From assembly GCA_017447265.1 (NCBI GenBank), contig JAFSOA010000015.1, positions 186,001-250,000 of the forward strand: a stretch of 64,000 nt of DNA. The letters run 5' to 3'. The DNA is from Bacteroidales bacterium (lineage in GTDB: Bacteria; Bacteroidota; Bacteroidia; Bacteroidales; UBA932). The position numbers and the translations under genes were made by a program. Shown in pieces: positions 35,479-43,813 of the stretch. Each line of letters opens with the position of its first letter. Position 1 is the first letter of the stretch. The notes beneath the pieces are model-generated. The model made no database searches, was not told the origin of the DNA, and saw nothing but the letters and a program-made list of their open reading frames with translations.

Positions 35479-36276
35479 TTACTTTACTTTATAAAAAAGT
35501 GACAGCAGGCGCACGAAGGTGCGGGCGGGCAGGATGCGTTTCAGGGGAATGGAGAGTTTCTGGATGAAGGTGGCGATCACGTAGCGGAATTTCGGATGCT
35601 TCCTGCGGACGATCTTCGCGATTTTTGAAGCCAGGTACTCGGGTCTCAAGCCCGTCTGCTCGTCTTTCTCGAAACTGTTCACCGACTGTTTCAGGCTGGG
35701 ATAGGCGGCCGCCGCTTCTTCGGAAACCTGCTTGATGCGCGCCGCGGTGAAGCCGGTCGAAAAGTCACCCGGCTCGATCAGGATGACCTGGATGCCGTGG
35801 CGGCGCACTTCGATCTGCAGCGCCTCGCAAAATCCCTCGATGGCGAACTTGCTGGCCGAATAGAAACCCTGGAACGGCAGGCCCATCACGCCGCCGATCG
35901 AACTGAAACACAAGATCTTGCCACTCCCCTGCCGCCGCATCGCGGGCAGCACGGCCTGGGTGAAGCGTACCTGTCCCATGAAGTTCGTATCCATCTGGAG
36001 CTCCACATCGTCTTCCGGAGCGAATTCCACCGGGCCGCCGATGCCCATGCCGGCATTGTTGACCAGCACGTCGATACGGCCTTCCGCGGCCAGCACCGCT
36101 TCTACGGCGGCCTGCACGGATACCGTGTCACGCACGTCCGCCCGCAGGTAATGCACGCCGGGCAGCTGTTCCACCTCCCGCCGTACCGTTCCATACACTG
36201 TATGCCCGTCGGCGCAGAGCCGCTGCGCCATCGCGAGCCCGAAGCCTGAAGAAATGCCTGTGATCAGTATAACCAT
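35479..36276 (-). CDS. Short-chain dehydrogenase/reductase
   Basis: This 265-aa classical SDR has the NAD(P)-binding GISSGFG motif at residues 7-13, the NNAGMG segment near 75, the catalytic YSASK near 147, and a Ser in SSIGGV ahead of it. An Arg after the first strand (TVRRE) suggests NADP preference. The C-terminal part (PLKRILPARTFVRLLSLFYKVK) is basic and hydrophobic, as in SDRs acting on lipids or steroids. It lies 10 bp after the nuclease gene and is probably co-transcribed from the promoter at 37132-37139. Substrate unknown. Confidence 0.92.
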   Translation of the reverse strand: MVILITGISSGFGLAMAQRLCADGHTVYGTVRREVEQLPGVHYLRADVRDTVSVQAAVEAVLAAEGRIDVLVNNAGMGIGGPVEFAPEDDVELQMDTNFMGQVRFTQAVLPAMRRQGSGKILCFSSIGGVMGLPFQGFYSASKFAIEGFCEALQIEVRRHGIQVILIEPGDFSTGFTAARIKQVSEEAAAAYPSLKQSVNSFEKDEQTGLRPEYLASKIAKIVRRKHPKFRYVIATFIQKLSIPLKRILPARTFVRLLSLFYKVK

Positions 36277-36286
36277 ATTATCTTCA

Positions 36287-37126
36287 TTATTTTAATCCCC
36301 AGTCAGAGAGGCGGACGGTGGATTCGACTTTTTCTTCGATCTTGTCGTCGAGAGCCGGGAAGAAGTCAAAACCGGTGAGGCTCTCCAGATCGTTGATGTT
36401 CAGATAGCAGTCTTTCAGATAGTAACGCTCGTCATCGTTGTCCATGACGAAAGCGATGGCGCTGTAAGATCCATTCTTCTTGCGGATCAGTAGCGCCTTG
36501 TAAAAGGCGTCGGGCACAACCACGTCGCGCTCGCCGATGGTACCGTAGCGGTTTTCGCCCACGATGGGGCCGGTCACGACCCAGACACTCCCATAGCGCT
36601 TGGCCCACTGCCGCACGCGTTTCTCAAGATACTGCCAGTCGCCGGCGTTCAGGGTTTCATCCTGCGGACAGATGTTGGTGAAATAGAAGGTCTCCCCCAT
36701 CGCCGTGCTGTTGAACGCGGCGTCCGCGGCGGGCATCAGATGGCCCTTGGTCCAGCCGGAGCCGGCATAATCCTCGCGCATGGCCTGCCGGACGCCCTTC
36801 AACTGGGGATCCATGCGGAATTCCTTGCCTTCGCGCGAGCGGTCGCCCTCCGTCTCCGCGGCCGTCAGTTCGTAAGCCACCCAGTTGGGAATCAGGGTCT
36901 CCGTATTGTAAGAAGACACATACGCGCCGTGTTGTACGAGGCGGCCGCTCGGTGCGGCGGGAATTTCGAGCAGCCCGCTGATCCCGGCGGGAACGGTCGT
37001 ATTGATTTCTGTTCCCGGGTCATCCGTGTCGCAAGCCGTTTCGGTGCGGTCATGGCCGAACAGGAAATAGAGGATGCCGGCCACGACGATGACCAAGGGA
37101 GCGATGAGGTCTTTGAATTTCTTCAT
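36287..37126 (-). CDS. DNA/RNA non-specific endonuclease, membrane-anchored
   Basis: This 279-aa protein has an N-terminal transmembrane helix (LIAPLVIVVAGILYFLFG) and then a beta-beta-alpha metal nuclease domain. The classical DRGH motif reads TKGH here (GSGWTKGHLMPAADA), keeping the catalytic His and replacing Asp-Arg with Thr-Lys. The metal Asn lies in FTNICPQDETLN, and WQYLEKRVRQWA follows as usual. Family enzymes cut DNA and RNA outside the cytoplasm. Its promoter box lies 5 bases before the ATG and overlaps the divergent promoter of the next gene. Confidence 0.88.
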   Translation of the reverse strand: MKKFKDLIAPLVIVVAGILYFLFGHDRTETACDTDDPGTEINTTVPAGISGLLEIPAAPSGRLVQHGAYVSSYNTETLIPNWVAYELTAAETEGDRSREGKEFRMDPQLKGVRQAMREDYAGSGWTKGHLMPAADAAFNSTAMGETFYFTNICPQDETLNAGDWQYLEKRVRQWAKRYGSVWVVTGPIVGENRYGTIGERDVVVPDAFYKALLIRKKNGSYSAIAFVMDNDDERYYLKDCYLNINDLESLTGFDFFPALDDKIEEKVESTVRLSDWGLK

Positions 37127-37131
37127 GTATG

Positions 37132-37161
37132 CAAATTTACCATTTATTTTGATTAACTTTG
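37132..37161. promoter_or_regulatory. Two divergent -7 boxes within 41 bp
   Basis: TAAATTTG on minus (37132-37139) serves the nuclease gene and TAACTTTG on plus (37154-37161) serves the carboxypeptidase gene. The start codons are only 41 bp apart, with 5 and 6 bases between box and ATG. Each promoter's upstream part lies in the other promoter or gene, so they probably exclude each other. Confidence 0.65.
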
Positions 37162-37167
37162 GGGATT

Positions 37168-38091
37168 ATGAAGAAATATTTACGTCCCGCCTTTTTGAAG
37201 AAGGGCGACACCGTCGCCGTCGTGGCGCTGGCCTCGAGTCTGAGCGAGCAGAGCCGCCAGACCCTGTATTGGAAAGAAATGCTGGAATCGTGGGGACTGC
37301 AGGTCAAAACCGGCCGCCATCTGTACGACAGTGCGCCCGGCGAGTTCGCCGGCCGCGACGAAGACCGGGCGGCGGACCTGACGGAGATGTTGCTCGACCC
37401 TGCGGTGAAGGCCATCATCTCGTTCCGCGGCGGCTACGGCTCGATGCGCACGGTGCGAAAGATGGACCTGTCGCTCTTCGACAAGCATCCGAAGTGGCTC
37501 GTGGGATTCAGCGACATCACGGTTTTCCATGCGGTGCTGCAAAGCCGCGGCATCGAGTCGATCCTCGGGGCGATGCCCAGCACGATTGGACCGGATGCCG
37601 GCCCGGATTCGAAGATCAGCGAAGAATCGCTGCGCAAAGCCCTTTTCGGCGAGATCAAAAGCTACCGGACGGCGCCGTACGACTACAGTGTCCCGGGCTC
37701 AGCCCGGGGCCGCCTGGTCGGCGGCAACCTGAGCCTGGTGGTCTCGTGCCTGCGCACGCCGTGGGAGAATCACCTTGACGAAGACAGCATCCTTTTCATC
37801 GAAGATGTCGACGAACGGATGTACAATCTCGACCGCATGCTGCTTACGCTGCAGCAGGGCGGTTTCTTTGCCCGGCCGAAAGGCATCGTCATCGGCCAGT
37901 TCACCGACACCAGCGGCGAAGACAAGTGGCAGCGCAAGGCCCTGGACCTCGTCCACGAATATATGCCTGCCGACAAGCCAGTGCTCTTCGGCTTCGACTG
38001 CGGCCACGCGCACCCCAACTACAGCCTCTACCTCGGTCGTGAAGTCACCCTCGACGTCACCTCCGACGGCGGCTGTTTGAAGTTCATTTAA
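37168..38091 (+). CDS. ldcA: LD-carboxypeptidase (peptidase S66)
   Basis: This 307-aa enzyme removes the terminal D-Ala from murein tetrapeptides during cell-wall recycling. The nucleophile Ser is in WLVGFSDIT. The Glu is in ILFIEDVDE and the His in the final GHAHPNYSLYLG, completing the Ser-Glu-His triad of family S66. No signal peptide is evident, consistent with cytosolic recycling. The ATG at 37168 lies 6 bases after the -7 box, so the message is probably leaderless. The in-frame TTG at 37159 is rejected because it lies in the promoter box. Confidence 0.94.
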   Translation: MKKYLRPAFLKKGDTVAVVALASSLSEQSRQTLYWKEMLESWGLQVKTGRHLYDSAPGEFAGRDEDRAADLTEMLLDPAVKAIISFRGGYGSMRTVRKMDLSLFDKHPKWLVGFSDITVFHAVLQSRGIESILGAMPSTIGPDAGPDSKISEESLRKALFGEIKSYRTAPYDYSVPGSARGRLVGGNLSLVVSCLRTPWENHLDEDSILFIEDVDERMYNLDRMLLTLQQGGFFARPKGIVIGQFTDTSGEDKWQRKALDLVHEYMPADKPVLFGFDCGHAHPNYSLYLGREVTLDVTSDGGCLKFI

Positions 38092-38104
38092 TAGACGATA
38101 AGGA

Positions 38105-38251
38105 TTGTGCCATCATGGCGCGGGTGGAATGTTGCTTCGAGGACCCTAACCACCCGCGGTTGATTGCGGGAGGGGCCCAAAGCCCTGGCTTTGGGAGGGA
38201 GACTCGCTTGCGAGTCGGTCCGAGAAGCAACTTCCAGAGCGCCTGGCACAA
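38105..38251 (+). repeat. Structured repeat, copy C (147 bp)
   Basis: It shares the plan of copies A and B: TTGTGC/GCACAA, GGCGC/GCGCC, internal loop gggt/aga, GGAA/TTCC, GTTGCTTC/GAAGCAAC, GGACC/GGTCC. The head has CCCGC/GCGGG, CCCAAAGCC/GGCTTTGGG and GACTCGC/GCGAGTC. Against copy A, all three changed positions of the 8-bp stem have matching changes on the other side. It starts 13 bases after the carboxypeptidase stop. The gap 38092-38458 holds this element plus the repeats listed below and no supported gene. Confidence 0.85.
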
Positions 38252-38280
38252 GCCGCAGAAGAAGTAAACGAATAACCCAG

Positions 38281-38301
38281 ATGCCCGGTCAAGCCGGGCA
38301 T
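38281..38301. repeat. Short palindromic hairpin
   Basis: ATGCCCGG pairs with CCGGGCAT across a 5-base loop. Similar GC-rich intergenic hairpins are common in bacterial genomes as dispersed repeats. A second, weaker CCGGAGAAATCCCGG lies just behind. Confidence 0.6.
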
Positions 38302-38347
38302 GACAAGTGAGATTCCGGAGAAATCCCGGCATGAGGAAGAATAGCCG

Positions 38348-38427
38348 TCCTCAAATGAGGCCGAAAATGAGGATGGGACAATGAAAAACGGACATCCATC
38401 CTCAAATGAGACTCAAAATGAGGATGG
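38348..38427. repeat. 29-bp direct repeat (51-bp period) with hairpin before HerA-like gene
   Basis: TCCTCAAATGAG followed by AAAATGAGGATGG occurs at 38348-38376 and again at 38399-38427, nearly identical. Within the second copy CCATCCTCA (38397-38405) pairs with TGAGGATGG (38419-38427). The repeats lie upstream of the preferred start at 38459 and could affect its expression. Confidence 0.65.
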
Positions 38428-38458
38428 CAAATTAAGACAAGTAAAAAAATCACATATT

Positions 38459-40066
38459 ATGCTCAAGGACGGAAAACTTTACATCGCGCACAGCGACAAC
38501 GGAAACATCAATCTGGTCGGCAAGATGGCCAACCGCCACGGCCTGATCGCAGGAGCGACCGGTACCGGCAAGACGGTCACGCTCCAGGTGCTCGCCGAAA
38601 CCTTCTCCCAGGCCGGCGTCCCCTGCTTCATGGCCGACATGAAAGGCGACCTCAGCGGCATCAGCCAGCCCGGCAAGCTCAGCGGTTTCATCGAGAAACG
38701 CATGCCTGAGTTCGGAATCGAAAACCCCCGGTTTTCAGGCTGCCCCACCCGCTTCTTCGACGTCTTCGGCGAACAGGGATTCCCCATGCGCGCCACGATT
38801 TCAGCCATGGGCCCTCAGTTGCTGGCCCGCCTCATGGAACTCACCGAAGTCCAGTCCGGCGTGCTCAACGCCGTCTTCCACATCGCCGATGACAACAACC
38901 TGCTGCTCATCGACCTCAAGGACCTGAAACTGATGCTCGACTTCGTCGGCAAGAACGCCGCCAGGTTCACGACTGAGTACGGCAACATCGCCGCCGCCAG
39001 CATCGGTGCCATCCAGCGCGCCGTCCTGCAGATTGAAAGCGAAGGCGGCGACAAGTTCTTCGGCGAACCCGCTTTCGACGTGGAAGACCTTTTCGCCGTG
39101 GAGGACGGCCGCGGCGTGATGAACGTCCTGGCCGCCGACCGGCTGATGATGAACCCGAAGCTGTACTCCACCTACCTGCTGTGGCTGATGACCGAGCTGT
39201 ATGCCAAACTCCCTGAAGTCGGCGACCTCGAGCTGCCCAAATTCGTCTTCTTCTTCGACGAAGCCCACATGCTCTTCGACGGCACCTCCAAGGCCCTCGT
39301 CGACAAGATCGAGCAGGTGATCCGCCTCATCCGTTCCAAGGGCGTCGGCATCTATTTCATCACCCAGGTGCCCAGCGACGTGCCCGTCAGTGTCCTGGCC
39401 CAGCTCAGCAACCGCGTCCAGCATGCCTTGCGCGCCTATACCCCGCAGGACCAGAAAGCCGTGCGCGCCGCCGCCCAGACCTTCCGTACCAATCCTTCCT
39501 TCAAGACCGAAGACGCCATCCTCGACCTCGGAACCGGCGAAGCCCTCGTCTCGTTCCTCGACGAGAAAGGCGCGCCCTGCGTCGTGGAGCGTGCGAAGAT
39601 CCTCTTCCCGCTCAGCCAGATCGGCGCCATCACCCCCGGACAGCGCATGGACATCCAGGCCGCCGCACCCCGCAAACTCAAGGAATACGAAAGTTCCTTC
39701 GACCGAGAAAGCGCCTATGAAGTGCTGACCGAGGTCAACCAGAAGCTGGAGGAAGAAAAGGAGAAGGAACGCCAGGCCCTGGAGAAAGAAAAGGAAGCCA
39801 AGGCCCGGGAGAAAGAGCAGAAGGCCAAGGAAAAGAGTTCGAAGAAGAGCGGCATCGGCCGTACCATCCTCGGCACGATGATCGCAGCCGCGGCCACGAG
39901 CTTCGCCCGCAGTGCCGGCACGCAGATCGCCAAGAGTCTCGGCGGCAAGAGCAGCTCCTCCACCAAGAAGAGCAGCGGCTCCGTCGTAAAGAAAGCCACC
40001 CAGACCGCCGTCAACAGCGCCACCCGCAAAGTCACGACGGAAATCCTCAAAAGCATCCTCAAGTAA
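38459..40066 (+). CDS. HerA-like ATP-binding protein (DUF853 family)
   Basis: This 535-aa FtsK/HerA-type ATPase has Walker A GATGTGKTVTL near residue 35, Walker B FVFFFDEAHMLF near 265, a sensor/arginine segment STYLLWLMTELY, and a long charged coiled coil (EEEKEKERQALEKEKEAKAREKEQKAKEK) near the end. DUF853 members are thought to act on DNA or as motor ATPases but are uncharacterised. The start MLKDGKLYIAHSD is preferred. An in-frame ATG at 38381 would add 26 residues encoded by the upstream repeats. Its stop overlaps the start of the next gene. Confidence 0.9.
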   Translation: MLKDGKLYIAHSDNGNINLVGKMANRHGLIAGATGTGKTVTLQVLAETFSQAGVPCFMADMKGDLSGISQPGKLSGFIEKRMPEFGIENPRFSGCPTRFFDVFGEQGFPMRATISAMGPQLLARLMELTEVQSGVLNAVFHIADDNNLLLIDLKDLKLMLDFVGKNAARFTTEYGNIAAASIGAIQRAVLQIESEGGDKFFGEPAFDVEDLFAVEDGRGVMNVLAADRLMMNPKLYSTYLLWLMTELYAKLPEVGDLELPKFVFFFDEAHMLFDGTSKALVDKIEQVIRLIRSKGVGIYFITQVPSDVPVSVLAQLSNRVQHALRAYTPQDQKAVRAAAQTFRTNPSFKTEDAILDLGTGEALVSFLDEKGAPCVVERAKILFPLSQIGAITPGQRMDIQAAAPRKLKEYESSFDRESAYEVLTEVNQKLEEEKEKERQALEKEKEAKAREKEQKAKEKSSKKSGIGRTILGTMIAAAATSFARSAGTQIAKSLGGKSSSSTKKSSGSVVKKATQTAVNSATRKVTTEILKSILK

Positions 40067-41046
40067 TGCCCTGGGGAGAATGGTATGCGACCCGGGTCTA
40101 TCCCGGCCTGTCGGCCTTCCTGACCCGGGTGGCCGGGTTCTTCCGCTATTCTCTTACGGAAATCGTGGTGGTGCTCGCCGTCGTGGCCGCCGTGTGGATT
40201 CTCGTCCGTGCCATCCGGCGTCGCAAGCAATGGTGGCGCTGTCTGCTGGGGGAAGCCGCTCTGGTGACCGGCCTGATCGCCTGGCTCTATCTCGGCTGGG
40301 GCTTCAATTATTTCCGCAGCGACATCTACACCCGCACCGGCACCACACCCATGCCCTACGAAGAAGCTGAATTCCAGGAATTTCTGGAAATCTTCGCGCA
40401 AGAGCTCAATGAAAGTTGGTGCGAGGTGGAAAGCATCGATCCGGCCGTCGTGGAACGGGAAGTCAAGGCCTGGTACAGCGCTCTTCCCGCGGAGTGCGGC
40501 CTCTGCAAGCCGCGAGACTGGCAGCATCCGAAAAAAATGCTGTTCAACCGGCTCTATTCCGCCGTGGGCGTGCTGGGCTTCATCGGTCCCGCCTTCGACG
40601 AGATGCACCTCAACTACGACGTAGAACCGGTCGAATATCCTTTCCTCTTCGCACACGAATATGCCCACGTCCTGGGTGTCAGCAACGAAGCCGAAGCCAA
40701 TTTCTGGGCTTTCGAGGCCTGCCGCGCATCCGACAACCCCGCCATCCGGTACAGCGCCTGGTTCATGCTGCTGCGGCACACCTGGGGCAACCTCCGCTCC
40801 ATCCTGGGTCAGGAAGCATTCAAGGCCTGGGCCGACACGCTGATCCCGGAAGTCTATGCGGACTGGGAACTTGCGCAGATTCACTGGGCGGACTTGCGCT
40901 GGGACTGGCTTGCGCAGCTCCAGCACCGCTTCTACAACTTTTTCCTGAAACAGAACCGCATCGCGGAAGGCACGGCCAATTACGGACAGGTCCTCCGGCT
41001 GGTGCTTACCCTCTCCGATCTGCACGACCATGGCGAGGAAGAGTGA
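40066..41046 (+). CDS. DUF3810 membrane metalloprotease-like protein
   Basis: This 326-aa protein has two N-terminal transmembrane helices (residues about 22-45 and 60-80) and a zincin-like motif HEYAHVLGVSNEAEANFWAF near residue 200. The motif has the HExxH pattern and a downstream Glu-rich helix. It belongs to the DUF3810 group of Bacteroidota, whose proteolytic function has not been shown. Translation starts in the 1-base overlap with the ATPase stop, and its end overlaps ybaK by 17 bases, so the three form one unit. Confidence 0.85.
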   Translation: MPWGEWYATRVYPGLSAFLTRVAGFFRYSLTEIVVVLAVVAAVWILVRAIRRRKQWWRCLLGEAALVTGLIAWLYLGWGFNYFRSDIYTRTGTTPMPYEEAEFQEFLEIFAQELNESWCEVESIDPAVVEREVKAWYSALPAECGLCKPRDWQHPKKMLFNRLYSAVGVLGFIGPAFDEMHLNYDVEPVEYPFLFAHEYAHVLGVSNEAEANFWAFEACRASDNPAIRYSAWFMLLRHTWGNLRSILGQEAFKAWADTLIPEVYADWELAQIHWADLRWDWLAQLQHRFYNFFLKQNRIAEGTANYGQVLRLVLTLSDLHDHGEEE

Positions 41047-41515
41047 TCCCGTGTCCAAGACCAATGCGGCCCGGCTGCTCGACGCCGCCGGTATCGCCTA
41101 TGAACTCGTCCCCTACGAGGTGGATGAGAGCGACCTTGCGGCGCAGCACGTAGCCGAGCAGCTGGGCGAAGACATCGAGCAGGTGTTCAAGACCCTGGTG
41201 CTGCGCGGCGACCGCAACGGCTTTTTCGTCTGCGTGATCCCCGGCAACTTCGAAGTCGACCTGAAGGTGGCGGCACAGATATCCGGCAACAAGAACTGCG
41301 AGATGCTGCACGTCAAGGAACTTCTGCCCACCACAGGCTACATCCGCGGCGGCTGCTCGCCCATCGGCATGAAGAAACCCTTCCCCACTTTCATCCACGA
41401 GAGCGCCCTGCTCTACGACTACATCTACGTCAGCGCCGGCATCCGCGGGCTCCAGCTCAAGCTCGCCCCGCAGGATCTCATTGCTTTCGTCGGAGCGGAC
41501 ATCTATCCGCTTTGA
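41030..41515 (+). CDS. ybaK: YbaK/EbsC family Cys-tRNA(Pro) deacylase
   Basis: This 161-aa protein removes cysteine mis-attached to tRNA-Pro (or related errors) in trans. Family marks are KTNAARLLDAAGIAYEL, the strand QVFKTLVLRGD, the substrate-loop Lys in DLKVAAQISGNKNCEML and GYIRGGCSPIGMKK near the end. It has the usual length and is cytosolic. It overlaps the DUF3810 gene and has no visible promoter of its own. Confidence 0.94.
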   Translation: MARKSDPVSKTNAARLLDAAGIAYELVPYEVDESDLAAQHVAEQLGEDIEQVFKTLVLRGDRNGFFVCVIPGNFEVDLKVAAQISGNKNCEMLHVKELLPTTGYIRGGCSPIGMKKPFPTFIHESALLYDYIYVSAGIRGLQLKLAPQDLIAFVGADIYPL

Positions 41516-41563
41516 TAAGGTCCCGTGTTTTGATTTCCCATTGGAATCCCAAAGAAAAATTAC

Positions 41564-41571
41564 TAACTTTG
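41564..41571 (+). promoter_or_regulatory. -7 box (TAACTTTG) 6 bases before DUF1538 gene
   Basis: TAACTTTG is followed by TAAAAT and the ATG at 41578. A TTG at 41541-41543 lies 20 bases upstream of the box, fitting a -33 element. Little or no mRNA leader remains. Confidence 0.65.
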
Positions 41572-41577
41572 TAAAAT

Positions 41578-43104
41578 ATGGGAAAGGCGCTATATCTGAA
41601 ACTCAAAGAGGCCCTGACGTCGGTGCTGCCAGTCGGCCTTATTGTCTTTATCCTGTCGCTGACACCGCTCGTTACGCTGACGGGGAAAGAGATGCTGGTC
41701 TTCGGACTCTCTGCGCTGGCACTGATCATCGGCATCGGCCTGTTCAATCTGGGCGCCGACCTGGCCATGACCCCGATGGGCCACTTCATCGGTGCCGGCC
41801 TCACCAAGAGCCGTAAAGCCGCCATCTTGCTGATAGTCAGCTTCCTGATGGGCGTGATGATCACCATCGCCGAGCCGGATCTCTCCGTCCTCGCCGAACA
41901 GGTGAGTTCGCTGATGAACGGCAAAGTGCTGATTGTGACCGTCGGATTCGGCGTGGGCTTTTTCCTGCTGGTGGCCGTGCGCAAGATCATCCGCCGGATA
42001 GACCTGACGAGCCTGCTGCTTTTCTTCTACCTCGTGCTCTTCACCATGTCCACTCTGCTTTTCGGCTCTGGCAACGGTGACCTGCTGCCGCTGTCGTTCG
42101 ATGCGGGCGGCGTCACCACGGGCCCGATCACCGTGCCCTTCATCATGGCGCTGGGCGTGGGTATTGCCCTGACGGTAGGTGGCCGGCGCGCCAATGAAAA
42201 CAGCTTCGGACTGATTGCGCTGTGCTCCATCGGCCCGATCATCGCCGTCATGCTCTTGTCGATCTTCTCGAAGGGCAGCCTTGATTACCAGGTTCCGGAC
42301 TATTCCATGACGCGTATCTTGGAAGGGGGCATCTGGGACGAAGTCCTGGAAGTCACGCACGACGTCGGCAGGTCATTGCTGCTCATCGTGCTGTTCTTCG
42401 TTGTCCTTCAGTATTCCATCCTGAAACTGCCCGCGAAGAAGCTCATCGCCATCGGCATGGGCATCCTGCTGACCTTCCTGGGGCTGGTCATCTTCCTGAC
42501 CGCCGTGGCCGTGGGATTCATGCCCATCGGCTATAAGATCGGCATCCATCTGACGGCCTACAACGAGTATGTCCTGATCGCGCTGAGTTTCGTCATCGGC
42601 TGCGTAGTGGTGCTGGCCGAGCCTGCCGTACACGTGCTCAACCTGCAGGTGGAGGCGATCACCAACGGCGAAGTCAGCCGCCGGCAGATGATGACCGCCC
42701 TGTCCATCGGCGTGGGCCTTTCCATCGGCCTGTCGATCCTGCGCATCATCTACGACTTCTCCCTGCTGTACTACCTCATTCCGGGCTACCTGCTGTCGCT
42801 CGGCATGTCCTTCTACGTACCGAAACTCTACACGGCCATCGCCTTCGACTCCGGCGGCGTGGCCAGCGGCCCGTTGACTTCGAGCTTTATTCTCCCGATG
42901 GCCATCGGCGCCTGCGTCGCCTTCCGGGGCGAAGCTGAAGTACTTTCGCTCGCCTTCGGCATCGTGGCCATGGTGGCCATGACGCCGCTCATCACGATCC
43001 AGATGCTCGGCTTCCGGGCGGTCATGAACCAGCGGGCCCGCAGAAAGTCGGCCCTCAAGAAGATCCTGGCCGACGAAGACGAACAAATCATCTATTTCAA
43101 GTAG
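41578..43104 (+). CDS. DUF1538 family multi-pass membrane protein (putative transporter)
   Basis: This 508-aa protein has about 12-14 hydrophobic helices arranged as two similar halves. Each half holds a glycine-rich SFDAGGVTTGPITVPF- or AFDSGGVASGPLTSSF-type motif (around residues 175 and 420). Twin motifs of this kind suggest an inverted-repeat transporter. The substrate is not known. Two small PII-like proteins are encoded directly behind it, 2 bp and then an ATGA overlap, like the AmtB-GlnK pattern for controlled transporters. Confidence 0.88.
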   Translation: MGKALYLKLKEALTSVLPVGLIVFILSLTPLVTLTGKEMLVFGLSALALIIGIGLFNLGADLAMTPMGHFIGAGLTKSRKAAILLIVSFLMGVMITIAEPDLSVLAEQVSSLMNGKVLIVTVGFGVGFFLLVAVRKIIRRIDLTSLLLFFYLVLFTMSTLLFGSGNGDLLPLSFDAGGVTTGPITVPFIMALGVGIALTVGGRRANENSFGLIALCSIGPIIAVMLLSIFSKGSLDYQVPDYSMTRILEGGIWDEVLEVTHDVGRSLLLIVLFFVVLQYSILKLPAKKLIAIGMGILLTFLGLVIFLTAVAVGFMPIGYKIGIHLTAYNEYVLIALSFVIGCVVVLAEPAVHVLNLQVEAITNGEVSRRQMMTALSIGVGLSIGLSILRIIYDFSLLYYLIPGYLLSLGMSFYVPKLYTAIAFDSGGVASGPLTSSFILPMAIGACVAFRGEAEVLSLAFGIVAMVAMTPLITIQMLGFRAVMNQRARRKSALKKILADEDEQIIYFK

Positions 43105-43106
43105 CC

Positions 43107-43490
43107 ATGGCAGAATCCGGGAAAAGAATCGCCAAGAACATTGCTCCCGACAAGTTGGAGCTGATCATCGCCATCGTACACAGCGACAAGGTGCGGTTTT
43201 ACACCAACCTCATCCAGTCGATGGAGGCCAACCTCTATCTGACCGTACCGGCCAGCGGCACTTCGGAAAAGGCCATCATGGACTACCTGGGCCTCAACCA
43301 GTCGAACCGGTCGGCCATCATCAGCGTTGTCCGGGAAGACAAGGAGAAAGACCTGCTGGAAGCCCTGGACGATAACTTCACGAATCTCAAGGGTGGCGGC
43401 GGCATTGCCTTCACCCTCCCCTTGTCCAGCCTGATCGGCACCCTGGTTTACGGTTTCTTAAGCAACGACAAGCGCACCATCCAATCATGA
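43107..43490 (+). CDS. PII-like regulatory protein 1
   Basis: This 127-aa protein has ferredoxin-like PII features: KLELIIAIVHSDKVRFYTNLIQ at the start and the conserved end GGGGIAFTLPLSSLIG, like the GxGxIFV strand of GlnK-type proteins. It has no Tyr-uridylylation T-loop of GlnB type. It is encoded between the DUF1538 transporter and a second PII-like gene. It probably binds a nucleotide and controls the transporter. The partner and ligand are inference. Confidence 0.75.
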   Translation: MAESGKRIAKNIAPDKLELIIAIVHSDKVRFYTNLIQSMEANLYLTVPASGTSEKAIMDYLGLNQSNRSAIISVVREDKEKDLLEALDDNFTNLKGGGGIAFTLPLSSLIGTLVYGFLSNDKRTIQS

Positions 43491-43801
43491 ACAACATCAA
43501 ATACGAATTGATTACCTGCATCGTCAATGCAGGATTTGCCGTCGAGGCGATGGAAGCGGCCAAAAAGGCCGGTGCCACGGGAGGTACCATCCTCCGCGCA
43601 CGCGGCACGGCCAACCCGGAGGCGGAGGAATTCTACAACATTTCCATCCAGCCCGACAAGGAAATACTCTGGGTCATCGTCCCCAAAGACATCAAGGACG
43701 ACGTGATGCACCGGCTCTACCAGGATGTCGGCCTCAACACGCCGGGAAAGGGCATCGCTTTTTCGATGCCCATCTCGAACGCAGTCGGCCTGCACGAATA
43801 A
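43487..43801 (+). CDS. PII-like regulatory protein 2
   Basis: This 104-aa PII-like protein has the start YELITCIVNAGFAVEAMEAAKKAGATGGTIL, a T-loop-like stretch RGTANPEAEEFYN, and the final strand GKGIAFSMPISNAVG. Overlap with the first PII gene by ATGA suggests they are made together and may form mixed trimers. It is distinct in sequence from PII 1. The stop is only 12 bp from the convergent GH94 gene end, with no clear terminator between. Confidence 0.82.
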   Translation: MNNIKYELITCIVNAGFAVEAMEAAKKAGATGGTILRARGTANPEAEEFYNISIQPDKEILWVIVPKDIKDDVMHRLYQDVGLNTPGKGIAFSMPISNAVGLHE

Positions 43802-43813
43802 GCCGAAGCAGGC

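Noticed and set aside
38105-38251. Three-armed fold as a tRNA or tmRNA
   Set aside because: No CCA-adjacent acceptor stem of 7 bp, no T-loop or anticodon loop sequence, and the stem is far too long.
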